Made by a program: the position numbers and the translations under genes
Notes under the pieces: generated by a model
What the model saw: only the letters and a program-made list of their open reading frames with translations
Database searches by the model: none
What the model was told of the DNA's origin: nothing
Assembly: GCA_022447275.1 (NCBI GenBank)
Contig: JAKVBK010000007.1
Span: 37,094 to 101,093, forward strand
Direction: 5' to 3'
From: Oceanicola sp.
GTDB taxonomy: Bacteria; Pseudomonadota; Alphaproteobacteria; Rhodobacterales; Rhodobacteraceae
Length of the DNA stretch: 64,000 nt
Shown: one piece after another, positions 53,094-61,707 of the stretch
Position numbering within the stretch: the first letter of the stretch is position 1
How the letters are laid out: each line of letters begins with the position of its first letter

Positions 53094-53963
53094 TCAGCCC
53101 TCTCGGCTGAGGGCACTTTCGTGCCATTTGCGCAGCATCAGGTGCGAGAAGATCGACAGGGCCGCAAAGATCATCACCCCCATCGCGGCAACCAGAGAAA
53201 GGGCTGCGAACATGCGCGCGATATTCAACCGGTAGCCTGCTTCCTGAATGCGGAATGCCAGCCCCGATCCGATCCCGCCTGTCCCTGCGACGAGTTCGGC
53301 GACAACCGCGCCGATCAGCGACAGGCCGCCTGCGATCTTAAGCCCGCCAAGAAAATAGGGCAGGGCCGAGGGCAGTTGCAGCATGGTCAGCCGTTGCCAC
53401 CGGTTGGCGCCGTAAATGCGGAACAGATCGCGCAGGTTGTGATCCACGGAATTGAGGCCCAGCGTGGTGGAAGACAGCACCGGGAAGAAGGCCACGATCC
53501 ACGCACAGAGCAACATGCCCGCGATCTTGCTGTCCACGTAGATGAAGATCAGCGGGGCAATGGACACGACAGGCGTGACCTGCAGGATGACGGCATAGGG
53601 ATAGAACGACAGTTCCAGCATCTTGGATTGATTGAACAGGATCGCGAGCCCCGCGCCCCCTAGCACGGCAAGGCCAAGGGCAAGAATGGTGATCCGGCCT
53701 GTCAGAAGGGCTGCATCCCATAAAATATCCCAGTCCCCCGTCAGGCTGTCCCACACGCGGGCCGGGCTGGGCAGGATGTAGTGAGGGATCTCATTCCAGA
53801 CCACGATCCTGTCCCACAGAACAATGGCCAGAATGGCCATGGCAAAGGGCAACACCCATTTTGCAGTCTTTTCAATCCTGCGGGTGCGGGCGCGCTTTGC
53901 CTCTTCGGCATCGGGTGCCGAAATCTGCGGCTGCGGCTGTGGTGAACTGTCGGCAAGGGTCAT
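53094..53963 (-). CDS. ABC transporter permease (SsuC/TauC/ThiX type)
   Basis: A 289-residue binding-protein-dependent permease with about six membrane helices. The EAA-like coupling loop is FRIYGANRWQRLTMLQLPSALPYFLGGL. The N-terminal cytoplasmic extension is Pro/Gln/Glu-rich (about residues 1-30). ATG at 53963 is the family start. It follows the ATPase gene at a 115-base interval and precedes the amidohydrolase gene by 3 bases. It is the membrane component of the NMT1-type importer. Confidence 0.9.
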   Translation of the reverse strand: MTLADSSPQPQPQISAPDAEEAKRARTRRIEKTAKWVLPFAMAILAIVLWDRIVVWNEIPHYILPSPARVWDSLTGDWDILWDAALLTGRITILALGLAVLGGAGLAILFNQSKMLELSFYPYAVILQVTPVVSIAPLIFIYVDSKIAGMLLCAWIVAFFPVLSSTTLGLNSVDHNLRDLFRIYGANRWQRLTMLQLPSALPYFLGGLKIAGGLSLIGAVVAELVAGTGGIGSGLAFRIQEAGYRLNIARMFAALSLVAAMGVMIFAALSIFSHLMLRKWHESALSREG

Positions 53964-54078
53964 GGCTGTGTCACCAGATTGGCTGCGCTGAGATATAGAC
54001 GTGCAGTGCGGTGTGCGGCTTTCGGGGAAGAAGGCTGTGTTTGCACGGGTGCGGCAGGCCGCGTTGCGCTGGGAAAGG

Positions 54079-54855
54079 TCATGCGGCCTCCATTGCGTCT
54101 TGCAGGGCTTCGGAGGCTTGTCGGCAATAGGCCGCATAGTCTGCGGAGGTGCGAAAGACCTCATCCCGGGGGTAGGGGGCTGCCACCTGCACTTCGCGGA
54201 TGACGCGGCCGGGCCGGGCGGCCATGACGACGATCCGATCAGACAGGAACACACTTTCGAATACCGAGTGGGTGACAAAGACCACCGTGCACCCAATCCG
54301 TTCTTTCAGGGCGAGCAGGTCGTTGTTCAGTTTGAAGCGGGTGATTTCGTCTAGGGCGGCAAAGGGTTCGTCCATCAGGATCAGCCTTGGCCGTGTCACC
54401 ATTGCCCGGGCGATGGACACGCGCATCTTCATCCCGCCGGACAGTTCGCGCGGGAAGGAGTCCTCAAACCCCTCCAGCCCGACCAGCGCCAGCGCTTCCT
54501 CCACCTCTGCCTGGACGGCCTTCTGGCTTTTGCCGCGCAGGCGGAATGGCAGGGAGACATTCTTTCCGACGGTCGCCCAGGGCATCAATGTGGGCTCTTG
54601 AAACACGACGCCCAGATCGCCCTTCTGATAGCCGCCGGCCCACTCGATCCGTCCGGCGGTGGGCGACAAAAGCCCCGATAGCAGGCGCAGCGCTGTCGAC
54701 TTTCCGCAGCCAGATGGGCCCAGCAGGGAAATGAAATCACCCTCGTTGATGTTCAAAGACATGCCCGACAAAGCCTGCACTACCCCCCCAAATACCTTGT
54801 CCACATTTGCCATCCGAAGCACCGGGGAGCGTTGATCTATGGCGGGTAGGGGCAT
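54079..54855 (-). CDS. ABC transporter ATP-binding protein (SsuB/TauB/ThiZ type)
   Basis: 258 residues. Walker A is LLGPSGCGKSTALRLLSG (about residues 45-62), the Q-loop is VVFQEPTLMPWATV, the signature is LSGGMKMRVSIARAM, and Walker B is LILMDEPFAALDE. These are typical of nitrate/sulfonate/taurine/thiamine-precursor importers. It lies between the binding protein and the permease genes. A 136-base gap upstream and 115-base gap downstream may hold RNA stabilising elements, but none stands out. Confidence 0.92.
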   Translation of the reverse strand: MPLPAIDQRSPVLRMANVDKVFGGVVQALSGMSLNINEGDFISLLGPSGCGKSTALRLLSGLLSPTAGRIEWAGGYQKGDLGVVFQEPTLMPWATVGKNVSLPFRLRGKSQKAVQAEVEEALALVGLEGFEDSFPRELSGGMKMRVSIARAMVTRPRLILMDEPFAALDEITRFKLNNDLLALKERIGCTVVFVTHSVFESVFLSDRIVVMAARPGRVIREVQVAAPYPRDEVFRTSADYAAYCRQASEALQDAMEAA

Positions 54856-54991
54856 TCACAGGTGTCCTCTCGAAAGGGGCGGCGATCGAAATGGGGCAGG
54901 CGGCGACCGCAGAGGAAAGCTCCCCGGTCGCCGCCTTGATGTGCACGCCCCTTTTGCCCTTGGCGCAGGGGCGCGGTGTGCTCAGACGGGT

Positions 54992-56002
54992 TTACTCAGC
55001 GGGTTTGATATCCATGCCGACGCCCTTGTTCGCAAAGGCGGTAGAGAAGCTGGCCTTCCAGTCGAGATCCTCTTCAATGACCCCGGCGGCAACCATTTTG
55101 CCATAGAAATCGCCCACCTTTTCCTCGGTGATCGCGCCAATGCCCATGGTCTCTGCATCGCCTGAGACCACGATGCCGTTCTCAAGCATCTTTTCGATGG
55201 CATAGGCGATCTTGTCGTCGCCCATATCGGGGTTGTCTGCTTTGATCAGTTCGTTTGCGGCTGCGTTGTCCCCGTAAAGATAGTTGTACCAACCCGTCAG
55301 GGAGGCATCGACGAAACAGGCCACCTCTTCGGGGCTGCTTTCAATTGTACCCGCCATGGTCTCAATCGTTGTGGCGTAGGTAGAATAGCCCGCATCGGCG
55401 ATCAGGAAGACATTGGGTGTGAACCCGCCCTCTTTCTGCACTACAAAGGGCTCGGAAGACAGGTAGCCCTGCATGCCGGTATTCTTATCCGCCAGGAAGG
55501 GTGCGGGGTTAAAGGTGTAGGGCACGCGCTGCTCTGGGGTGAAGCCGTGCTCTGCGATCATCCACTGATAATAGCTGGTGTAGCCATTGTCGCCGATCAG
55601 CAGTGTGAGATCCTTAAGATCGTCCCAGCTGCTGGCCGTCTCGGGATGCGCAACGATGACTTGCGGGTGCTTTTGGAAAATCGCCGCCACGGAGACGACG
55701 GGAATGCCTTCCTTTACCGCGTTGAAGGCCTGCAGCATGTCGCCGCCCATGTGATAATCGATCCGGCCTGCCAGCAGCAAAGCCCGGTTGTTGACCTGCG
55801 GCCCGCCCGAGACGATCTCAACGTCAAGCCCGCAAGCAGCGTAGGTGCCATCGGCGACGGACTGGTAGAAGCCGCCATGCTCTGCCTGCGCAAGCCAGTT
55901 TGTACCAAAGACAACTTTCTTGAGATGTCCATCGGCAGCGGCGCTGGTGGCGGCGGCTGCGAATGCCAGAATGGCTGTGGCAGTGGCTGTGTATGAGGTC
56001 AT
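54992..56002 (-). CDS. ABC transporter substrate-binding protein, NMT1/THI5-like
   Basis: 336 residues with a signal peptide (MTSYTATATAILAFAAAATS). The mature fold is that of NMT1/THI5/SsuA-type binding proteins. Indicative segments are FGTNWLAQAEHGGFYQSVAD, GLDVEIVSGGPQVNNRALLL and IDYHMGGDMLQAFNAVKEG. In ThiY-like relatives the ligand is a hydroxymethylpyrimidine derivative. With the cytosine-deaminase-like enzyme in the same operon, a pyrimidine or related N-heterocycle is plausible but unproven. GGGAG precedes the ATG by 8 bases. It is first in the importer operon and divergent from the RidA-like gene. I looked for a TPP riboswitch upstream and saw none. Confidence 0.9.
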   Translation of the reverse strand: MTSYTATATAILAFAAAATSAAADGHLKKVVFGTNWLAQAEHGGFYQSVADGTYAACGLDVEIVSGGPQVNNRALLLAGRIDYHMGGDMLQAFNAVKEGIPVVSVAAIFQKHPQVIVAHPETASSWDDLKDLTLLIGDNGYTSYYQWMIAEHGFTPEQRVPYTFNPAPFLADKNTGMQGYLSSEPFVVQKEGGFTPNVFLIADAGYSTYATTIETMAGTIESSPEEVACFVDASLTGWYNYLYGDNAAANELIKADNPDMGDDKIAYAIEKMLENGIVVSGDAETMGIGAITEEKVGDFYGKMVAAGVIEEDLDWKASFSTAFANKGVGMDIKPAE

Positions 56003-56238
56003 GAGAAGCGCTCCCTGAGTTGCAGTTGACGTTGGCCAAGAGCGTAAATGTCGCTGCTCAGACAACGGCGATTCTTCGTCCATTGTGCCTTGTTATGCGG
56101 CAAATTGCGCGACTTCTTGGCCGGAATCTCCGCGACCGCTTGAAAAATAGGCAAATTTAGGGAGCTTTAGGGGATCAAGATCGGGCCCGGATGGCAGTTT
56201 GAGCTGGCATGGGAACGGCGCGGCAGGAGGGTTTTGGG

Positions 56239-56640
56239 ATGACAGCACGCAGTATCACACCGGCCGGTATTCGCCCGCCCTTCGGACGCTATTCCCACGC
56301 CCGGGAGGTCCCGGCCCATTGGCGCACGCTGGTTCTGTCGGGGCAGTTGGGGGTGGATCGCGAAGATAATGCGCCGGCGTCCGCTGGCGCGCAGGCGGAT
56401 CTGTGTTTTTTCAACATTGGTGAGATCCTCAAGGCAGGCGACATGGGGCCGGGCGACATCATCCGGGTGACGGGATACCTGACAGACATAGCCGACAGGG
56501 TCGCCTACATGGCTGCGCGCGACAGGTTTCTCGCGGATGTTCCCGAGGCCTGCCTGCCTGCCTCAACCTTGCTTGTTGTCGCGGGCCTTGCGCGCGCTGA
56601 CCTGAAAGTCGAGGTCGAGGTGATCGCTGCTGCACCCTAA
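56239..56640 (+). CDS. RidA/YjgF-family protein lacking the usual catalytic arginine
   Basis: A 133-residue RidA-fold protein. Matching segments are TLVLSGQLGVDRED, DIIRVTGYLTDIADRVAYMA, and the C-terminal LARADLKVEVEVIA. In archetypal RidA the arginine seven residues before the KxExE strand (Arg105) is required for imine hydrolysis. Here that position appears to be glycine or leucine, so it probably belongs to an Arg-less Rid subgroup with unknown activity. GGAGGG lies 7 bases before the ATG at 56239. It diverges from the importer operon, so it may act on the same unstable intermediate. Confidence 0.84.
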   Translation: MTARSITPAGIRPPFGRYSHAREVPAHWRTLVLSGQLGVDREDNAPASAGAQADLCFFNIGEILKAGDMGPGDIIRVTGYLTDIADRVAYMAARDRFLADVPEACLPASTLLVVAGLARADLKVEVEVIAAAP

Positions 56641-56705
56641 ACATGCAGACGTCGTTGCCGAGGGTTCCGCTTTCTCTGGCGGGCAGGCTGGCGTAGACAG
56701 TCCAC

Positions 56706-57761
56706 ATGCGATTTAGCCTGTCTGCCCTGTCTGATCTGCCTGCGCTGCCCTTCGATACGATCATCGATGCGCGGACCCCTTCCGAATATGCCGAGGATCA
56801 CATCCCCGGCGCCATTAATCTGCCTGTTCTGTCTGACGAGGAACGGGCGCGGGTGGGCACGATCTACGTCCAGGACAGCCCGTTTTTGGCCCGCAAACTG
56901 GGCGCAGCGCTGGTGGCGCGCAATGTCGCCCAGCATTTGGAGGGCCCTTTGGCGGACAGGGAAGGCGGCTGGCGCCCGCTTGTCTATTGCTGGCGCGGAG
57001 GGCAGCGGTCGGGGTCATTTGCGACCATCCTGCAGCAGGTGGGCTGGCGTGTGTCAGTGCTCGAGGGGGGCTATCAGAGCTACCGCCGGCAGGTGGTTTC
57101 GCAGCTCTATACCGATGTCTTTCCAGCGCCGGTTGTTTTGCTGGACGGCAATACCGGCACCGCCAAAACGGACATTCTGCACGAGGTCGCCCAGCTTGGA
57201 TGCCAGGTGATCGATCTCGAAGGCTTGGCCAATCACCGCGGCTCGGTCCTGGGGCCGCGGCCGGGTGGCCAGCCCTCGCAGAAGATGTTTGAGAGCCGAC
57301 TTTCGGCCCTTGTGGCCGGCCTTGTGCCGGGCCAGCCGGTGCTCATCGAGGCCGAAAGCTCCAAGGTTGGGGATTTGTTGGTTCCCCCCAGCTTGTGGAA
57401 GGCCATGCAGCAGGCGCCGAGGATCACGGTCACCGCCAGTGTTGCGGCCCGCGCGGATTATCTTGCGGCGGCCTATGGGGATCTGGTCGAGGATACGGCG
57501 GCCCTGTTTCAGCGTCTTGAAAAGCTGGTGCCCTTTGTCGGCCATAAAACAGTCTCTGGCTGGCAGTCTCTGGCGCGCGGCGGAGCCTATCCTGAACTCG
57601 CACGGCAATTGATCGAGCAGCATTATGACGGGCGCTATGAGAAGGGCCGACCCGAGGGCATCACGGCTTTGGGCGATGATCTGCCCATAGATTTGGATCC
57701 TGACGGCAGGGCCCGGGCCGCGCGCCGGATTGCCGACCGGTTGCGCTGCTTTCCGGGCTAA
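56706..57761 (+). CDS. mnmH: tRNA 2-selenouridine synthase, MnmH (SelU)
   Basis: 351 residues. The N-terminal rhodanese domain carries catalytic Cys95 in VYCWRGGQRSG. The C-terminal P-loop domain has DGNTGTAKTDIL (about residues 147-158) and NHRGSVLGPRPGGQPSQK. It replaces the 2-thio sulfur of wobble mnm5s2U-type uridines in tRNA (Lys, Glu, Gln) by selenium via a geranylated intermediate, using selenophosphate. It is convergent with selD, which makes selenophosphate, with 60 bases between stops. Full length and motifs are intact. The ribosome-binding site is weak. Confidence 0.95.
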   Translation: MRFSLSALSDLPALPFDTIIDARTPSEYAEDHIPGAINLPVLSDEERARVGTIYVQDSPFLARKLGAALVARNVAQHLEGPLADREGGWRPLVYCWRGGQRSGSFATILQQVGWRVSVLEGGYQSYRRQVVSQLYTDVFPAPVVLLDGNTGTAKTDILHEVAQLGCQVIDLEGLANHRGSVLGPRPGGQPSQKMFESRLSALVAGLVPGQPVLIEAESSKVGDLLVPPSLWKAMQQAPRITVTASVAARADYLAAAYGDLVEDTAALFQRLEKLVPFVGHKTVSGWQSLARGGAYPELARQLIEQHYDGRYEKGRPEGITALGDDLPIDLDPDGRARAARRIADRLRCFPG

Positions 57762-57821
57762 GGTCTGGCTGCGGAAGGGCCGATCTTTTGGGGCCAATCT
57801 CTTGGGGCCAGTCTGTAAGGG

Positions 57822-60041
57822 CTAGTCTTCCAGCGTGATTGACAGCGCCTGCGCTGCCGCCCCTTTGCCGGGCGCCCGGACGTCTCCGATGATGGCGGCG
57901 TGGGGTGCCCCCGCGCCGTGAAGCGCCTGCAGCAGGGACGCGGCACGCGTGCTGGGCACAGCCGCCAGCAATCCCCCTGCTGTCTGCGGATCACAGAGCA
58001 AGGCTGCCGTTGCATCCGTATCCGCAAATTCCAGAACCCCGGCGAGCGCGGCCCGATTGGCGGGAAACAATGAGGCGCGCAGCCCTTGCTGTGCCAGAGT
58101 TTCTGCGCCCGGGTAAAACGGCAGGGCATCGCGGTGCAGGGTTGCGCAGAGGCCAGAGGGCGCAAGCATTTCCCACAAGTGGCCCGCCAGTCCAAAACCG
58201 GTCACATCGGTCATCGCCAGGGCATCGGGCGCGAGCACAGCAGCGGCGTTGCCTTGGCTTTGCCCCATCTGTTCAAGCGCGTTTAGCAGGTCTTCGCCCC
58301 GGGCGCGGCCCTGCATTTCGGCGGCCAGCAAAGTGCCTGCCCCCAAGGGACGGGTCAAAATGAGCGACAGCCCGTCATGGGGGATCGCTTTGGGCACGGC
58401 CCTATCTGGCAGCAGGCCAGTCACCGTAAATCCGATGGTCAACTCGCTGCCCTCAGAGCTGTGCCCGCCCACGATTTCTGCGCCCTCGGCCCCGAACACC
58501 TCAGCGGCGGTGGCCATGATCTCGCGCAGGCTGGCGGCCTGCATCCGCTCGGACTGGCGCGGCAGGATGATCGAGGCCAATACGCCCTGAGGGGCCGCGC
58601 CCATGGCCCAGACATCCCCCAGCGCATGGATCGCTGTGATCCGGGTCTGGGTGGCAGGATCAAGGGTGAAGCCGCGCAGGTGATCGGTCGACAGCACCTG
58701 TGTGACTGCGCCCATGCGCAACACCGCCGCATCATCGCCGCTGCCTGCCAGCACGTCATCGCGGGCGGTGCGCGGCAGCGCCGAGACCATGTCGCGCAAG
58801 GGGGCGGGGCCCAATTTTGCGCCGCAGCCACCGCAGGGGGGCTGTTGGCCCATGCGCTGGGCAACCCCCTTGGCGGCATTGGCCGGGGCGCGCGGAGCTG
58901 GCATGGGGGGGAGTTCTGCGAACTGCGCCATGAAGCGGCGATCGATCCGGTCTTTCCAGCGCCACAGCCCCGCGCCAGAGGGGCCAAATCCGCGCCAATC
59001 AGCCACGGCGCGTGTGTCGCCCAGCGAGATCAGTTTCAGAAAGCTGCGCTGTGGCCGATACCGTTTGCGCTGCTGGCCGATCAGGTCAGCCCGCAGGTTC
59101 CAATCCAGCGTTGGGGCCTGGCGCACCGCGAACACGCCCGCCTTGGGGCGCGGTGCAAAGCCCATATGGGCGCAATCGCCCGACAGGAAGATGGCCGGGT
59201 CCGTGACAGACCGCAGCGTGTGATCGACCACCGGATAGCCGTCCACATGGTCCAGCCCGATCTCTGACAGCCAGCCATGGGGCCGCGCGCCGGCTGCGCC
59301 TGTGACGAAGCTGGCTTCAAGCGGGGGCTGCCCATCGGCAAAGCGGAGGCCTAGGGCTGTCACCTCAGCCACCTGAGCATGCGCGTGCACGGCGATTCCA
59401 TCGCGGTCCAATTGGCGGTGCAGGCGGGCCCGCACCGATGGGCTGACGCCCTGCAATGCGGCGCCCGCATCCACAATGCTGACCGAGATACCCTGCGCGC
59501 CCGTGCTGCGCAGGCGGTGGCGCATGGCCATGGCCAGCTCAACCCCGGCAACGCCGCCGCCGATCACAGCGACTGCGGGCTGCGCCGTGCCTGCCGCCAC
59601 CTTGGCCACAAACGCATCCCATTGCGTGGCGAAGCTGTCCAAGGGCTTTGCGGCCACTGCGTGGGCGGCAAAGCCGGGCAGATCTGGCATGGCGGATGTC
59701 ACGCCGATATCGATCGACAGCACATCATAGGGGATCGGTGGGCGCCCGGGCACGTGCACTGTTTTGGCGGACCTGTCCACATGGGTGGCCGCGCCGACCA
59801 CGAGCCGGGCGTTGGCGAAGCGGGCCAGCCGGACAAGATCAATCATCAGATCGTCGCGCGTGTAATGACCGGCAATATGGCCCGGCAACATCCCGGAATA
59901 GGGCGCGGTGGGGCCGGGATTGACCAATGTCAGCCGTACCCCCGGCACAGGTTTCATGCCCCATTTGCGCAGCACAAGGGCGTGTGCATGGCCGCCGCCG
60001 ATGAACACGAGCTCCTTGGTCAGGGGGATAATACTGTCCAT
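57822..60041 (-). CDS. selD: Selenide, water dikinase SelD fused to an N-terminal FAD/NAD-dependent dehydrogenase domain
   Basis: A 739-residue two-domain protein. Residues 1-370 are a type-II NADH-dehydrogenase-like flavoprotein: FIGGGHAHALVLRKWG binds FAD, VAVIGGGVAGVELAMA is the second dinucleotide motif, and FLSGDCAHMGF lies near residue 285. From about residue 400 it is SelD, with CGGCGAKLGP, ATP-binding DDAAVLRMGAVTQVLSTDH, and DVTGFGLAGHLWEM. The Cys406 in GGCGAK aligns with catalytic Cys17 of E. coli SelD, and the second Cys (Cys19) is replaced by Ala. It makes selenophosphate. The start at 60041 follows GGAGAG. Confidence 0.93.
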   Translation of the reverse strand: MDSIIPLTKELVFIGGGHAHALVLRKWGMKPVPGVRLTLVNPGPTAPYSGMLPGHIAGHYTRDDLMIDLVRLARFANARLVVGAATHVDRSAKTVHVPGRPPIPYDVLSIDIGVTSAMPDLPGFAAHAVAAKPLDSFATQWDAFVAKVAAGTAQPAVAVIGGGVAGVELAMAMRHRLRSTGAQGISVSIVDAGAALQGVSPSVRARLHRQLDRDGIAVHAHAQVAEVTALGLRFADGQPPLEASFVTGAAGARPHGWLSEIGLDHVDGYPVVDHTLRSVTDPAIFLSGDCAHMGFAPRPKAGVFAVRQAPTLDWNLRADLIGQQRKRYRPQRSFLKLISLGDTRAVADWRGFGPSGAGLWRWKDRIDRRFMAQFAELPPMPAPRAPANAAKGVAQRMGQQPPCGGCGAKLGPAPLRDMVSALPRTARDDVLAGSGDDAAVLRMGAVTQVLSTDHLRGFTLDPATQTRITAIHALGDVWAMGAAPQGVLASIILPRQSERMQAASLREIMATAAEVFGAEGAEIVGGHSSEGSELTIGFTVTGLLPDRAVPKAIPHDGLSLILTRPLGAGTLLAAEMQGRARGEDLLNALEQMGQSQGNAAAVLAPDALAMTDVTGFGLAGHLWEMLAPSGLCATLHRDALPFYPGAETLAQQGLRASLFPANRAALAGVLEFADTDATAALLCDPQTAGGLLAAVPSTRAASLLQALHGAGAPHAAIIGDVRAPGKGAAAQALSITLED

Positions 60042-60095
60042 TGCTGCTCTCTCCGCTATCTCACTGCTCATAGAACCGCTGCCTGAGTAAAGACC

Positions 60096-61652
60096 ATGGA
60101 TCACACCGTCACAATCTCGCGTGCACCTTTGCGCCTGCGCAGGGGCCGCCTTGCCCGGCCCGTGGCGGGCGTGATTGGGCTGGCTGCGATCCTCTGGGCG
60201 CTGATCAATCTGCTGGCGGCCTCGGCGCCGCTGGAGCGCACGGAGCTTGATCTTGACGGCACCCCGGCCACGTTCACCGTCTTGCCGGATATGCCGCCCG
60301 CGCCGTTGGTGGTTGTGACCCATGGCTTTGCCGGGTCACGCCAATTCATGGAGGCCTTCACCCTGACGCTGGCCCGCTCTGGCTATGCCGTGTTGGCCTT
60401 TGATTTCATGGGCCATGGCCGCAACGCCCAGCCCATGGGCGGAGATGTCAACAGCATCGAAGGCACGACGCGAATGCTGATGGACGAAACCGCCCGGGCC
60501 ATGTCAGCAGCGCGGGCCCTGCCGGCCGTGGATGCGGAGCAGGGGGTTGTTCTGCTGGGTCATTCCATGGCGACGGACATCATCACCCGCGAAGCGCTGC
60601 GCAATCCGGATGTGGAGGCGGTTGTCGGGATTTCCATGTTCAGCCAAGCTGTCACCCCAACGGAGCCTGCGCGCTTGCTGATGGTGTCGGGCGCGTGGGA
60701 GCCGCACCTGCGTGCCTTTGCACTGGAGGCGGTGCGCAGCGTTGCCCCCGATGCTGAGGAGGGAAGCACAGCGGTGGCGGGGGATGTTGTCCGCAGGGCC
60801 GTCGCAGCCCCGCGCACTGAACATGTGGCGGTGCTTTATTCCGGCGTCACCCTGCGGGAGGCACGGGCCTTCATTGATGACACCTTTGGCCGGACAAGCA
60901 CGGGCCCGATTCTGCGCCACGGCCCATGGGTGGCGCTGCTGCTGGGGGGCATTTTGCTGCTGGGCTGGCCGGTTTTGAGCGGCGTGGCCGGATGGGCCGG
61001 AGCACGTGCTGGCTATGTCCCGGCCCCAGCGCCTGGCTGGCGCGCGCTGGCTGTGAGCACGCTTGTGCCGGCCTTGATGGTGCCGATCGCGCTGAGCTTT
61101 GTTGACGTGCGGATCCTGCCTGTGTTGGTGGCGGATTACCTGGCCCTGCATATGGCGCTCTTTGGGGCGCTCCAACTTGGGTTACTGCGGGCGATGGGCC
61201 ACCGCATGCCGCCGGGCCCGATCTGGCCTGCGGCTGTGCTCGTGCTGTGGGGGATTGGTGTCTTTGGTGTTGCGATGGACCAGTTCGCAGCCGCCTTTGC
61301 CCCGAATGGGGTCCGGCTGCTCATCATTGGTGCCGTGGCGTGCGGCGCTGTGCCCTACATGCTTGGCGATGCGCAGGCCAGCGCCGGGGGGCGTGCGCCA
61401 CTGGCCCAACGCCTGTTCCTGCGGTTTGGCTTTCTGGTCAGCTTAGGTCTGGCGGTGGCGCTGGATTTCGAAGGGCTGTTTTTCCTGGTGATCATCTTGC
61501 CGGTGATCGTACTTTACTACCTCGTCTATGGCAGCATGGGCGGCTGGGTTGGCCGACGTGCAGGCCCCGTTGCAGCGGGGCTCGGCCTTGGTCTGTGCCT
61601 TGCTTGGGCGCTTGGGGTCAGCTTCCCGCTCTTTGCGGGCAGCGCAGGCTAG
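60096..61652 (+). CDS. Membrane-anchored alpha/beta hydrolase with a polytopic C-terminus
   Basis: 518 residues. An N-terminal membrane helix (about residues 21-45) is followed by an alpha/beta-hydrolase domain. Its oxyanion segment is VVTHGFAGSRQFME, LAFDFMGHGRN follows, and the nucleophile is in LLGHSMATDI (GHSMA). The C-terminal half, from about residue 280, has seven or so hydrophobic segments such as GPWVALLLGGILLLGWPVL and FLVIILPVIVLYYLVYG. The function is not known. The soluble catalytic domain would lie on the membrane face reached by the first helix. It diverges from selD with 54 bases between starts. Confidence 0.82.
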   Translation: MDHTVTISRAPLRLRRGRLARPVAGVIGLAAILWALINLLAASAPLERTELDLDGTPATFTVLPDMPPAPLVVVTHGFAGSRQFMEAFTLTLARSGYAVLAFDFMGHGRNAQPMGGDVNSIEGTTRMLMDETARAMSAARALPAVDAEQGVVLLGHSMATDIITREALRNPDVEAVVGISMFSQAVTPTEPARLLMVSGAWEPHLRAFALEAVRSVAPDAEEGSTAVAGDVVRRAVAAPRTEHVAVLYSGVTLREARAFIDDTFGRTSTGPILRHGPWVALLLGGILLLGWPVLSGVAGWAGARAGYVPAPAPGWRALAVSTLVPALMVPIALSFVDVRILPVLVADYLALHMALFGALQLGLLRAMGHRMPPGPIWPAAVLVLWGIGVFGVAMDQFAAAFAPNGVRLLIIGAVACGAVPYMLGDAQASAGGRAPLAQRLFLRFGFLVSLGLAVALDFEGLFFLVIILPVIVLYYLVYGSMGGWVGRRAGPVAAGLGLGLCLAWALGVSFPLFAGSAG

Positions 61653-61707
61653 CAGCAGCACAGGTGCCGATGGCTTTGTCGAAGTGCTAGGCCCGACGAC
61701 CGGGGGC

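Noticed and set aside
56003..56238. Possible TPP riboswitch ahead of the NMT1-type importer
   Set aside because: I looked for the CTGAGA...ACCTGAT-type core on both strands and did not find it, so a thiamine-precursor role is not supported by regulation.
57822..60041. Possible selenocysteine (in-frame TGA) in SelD
   Set aside because: The active-site position is an ordinary Cys codon in a continuous frame. No SECIS-like element was needed or seen.
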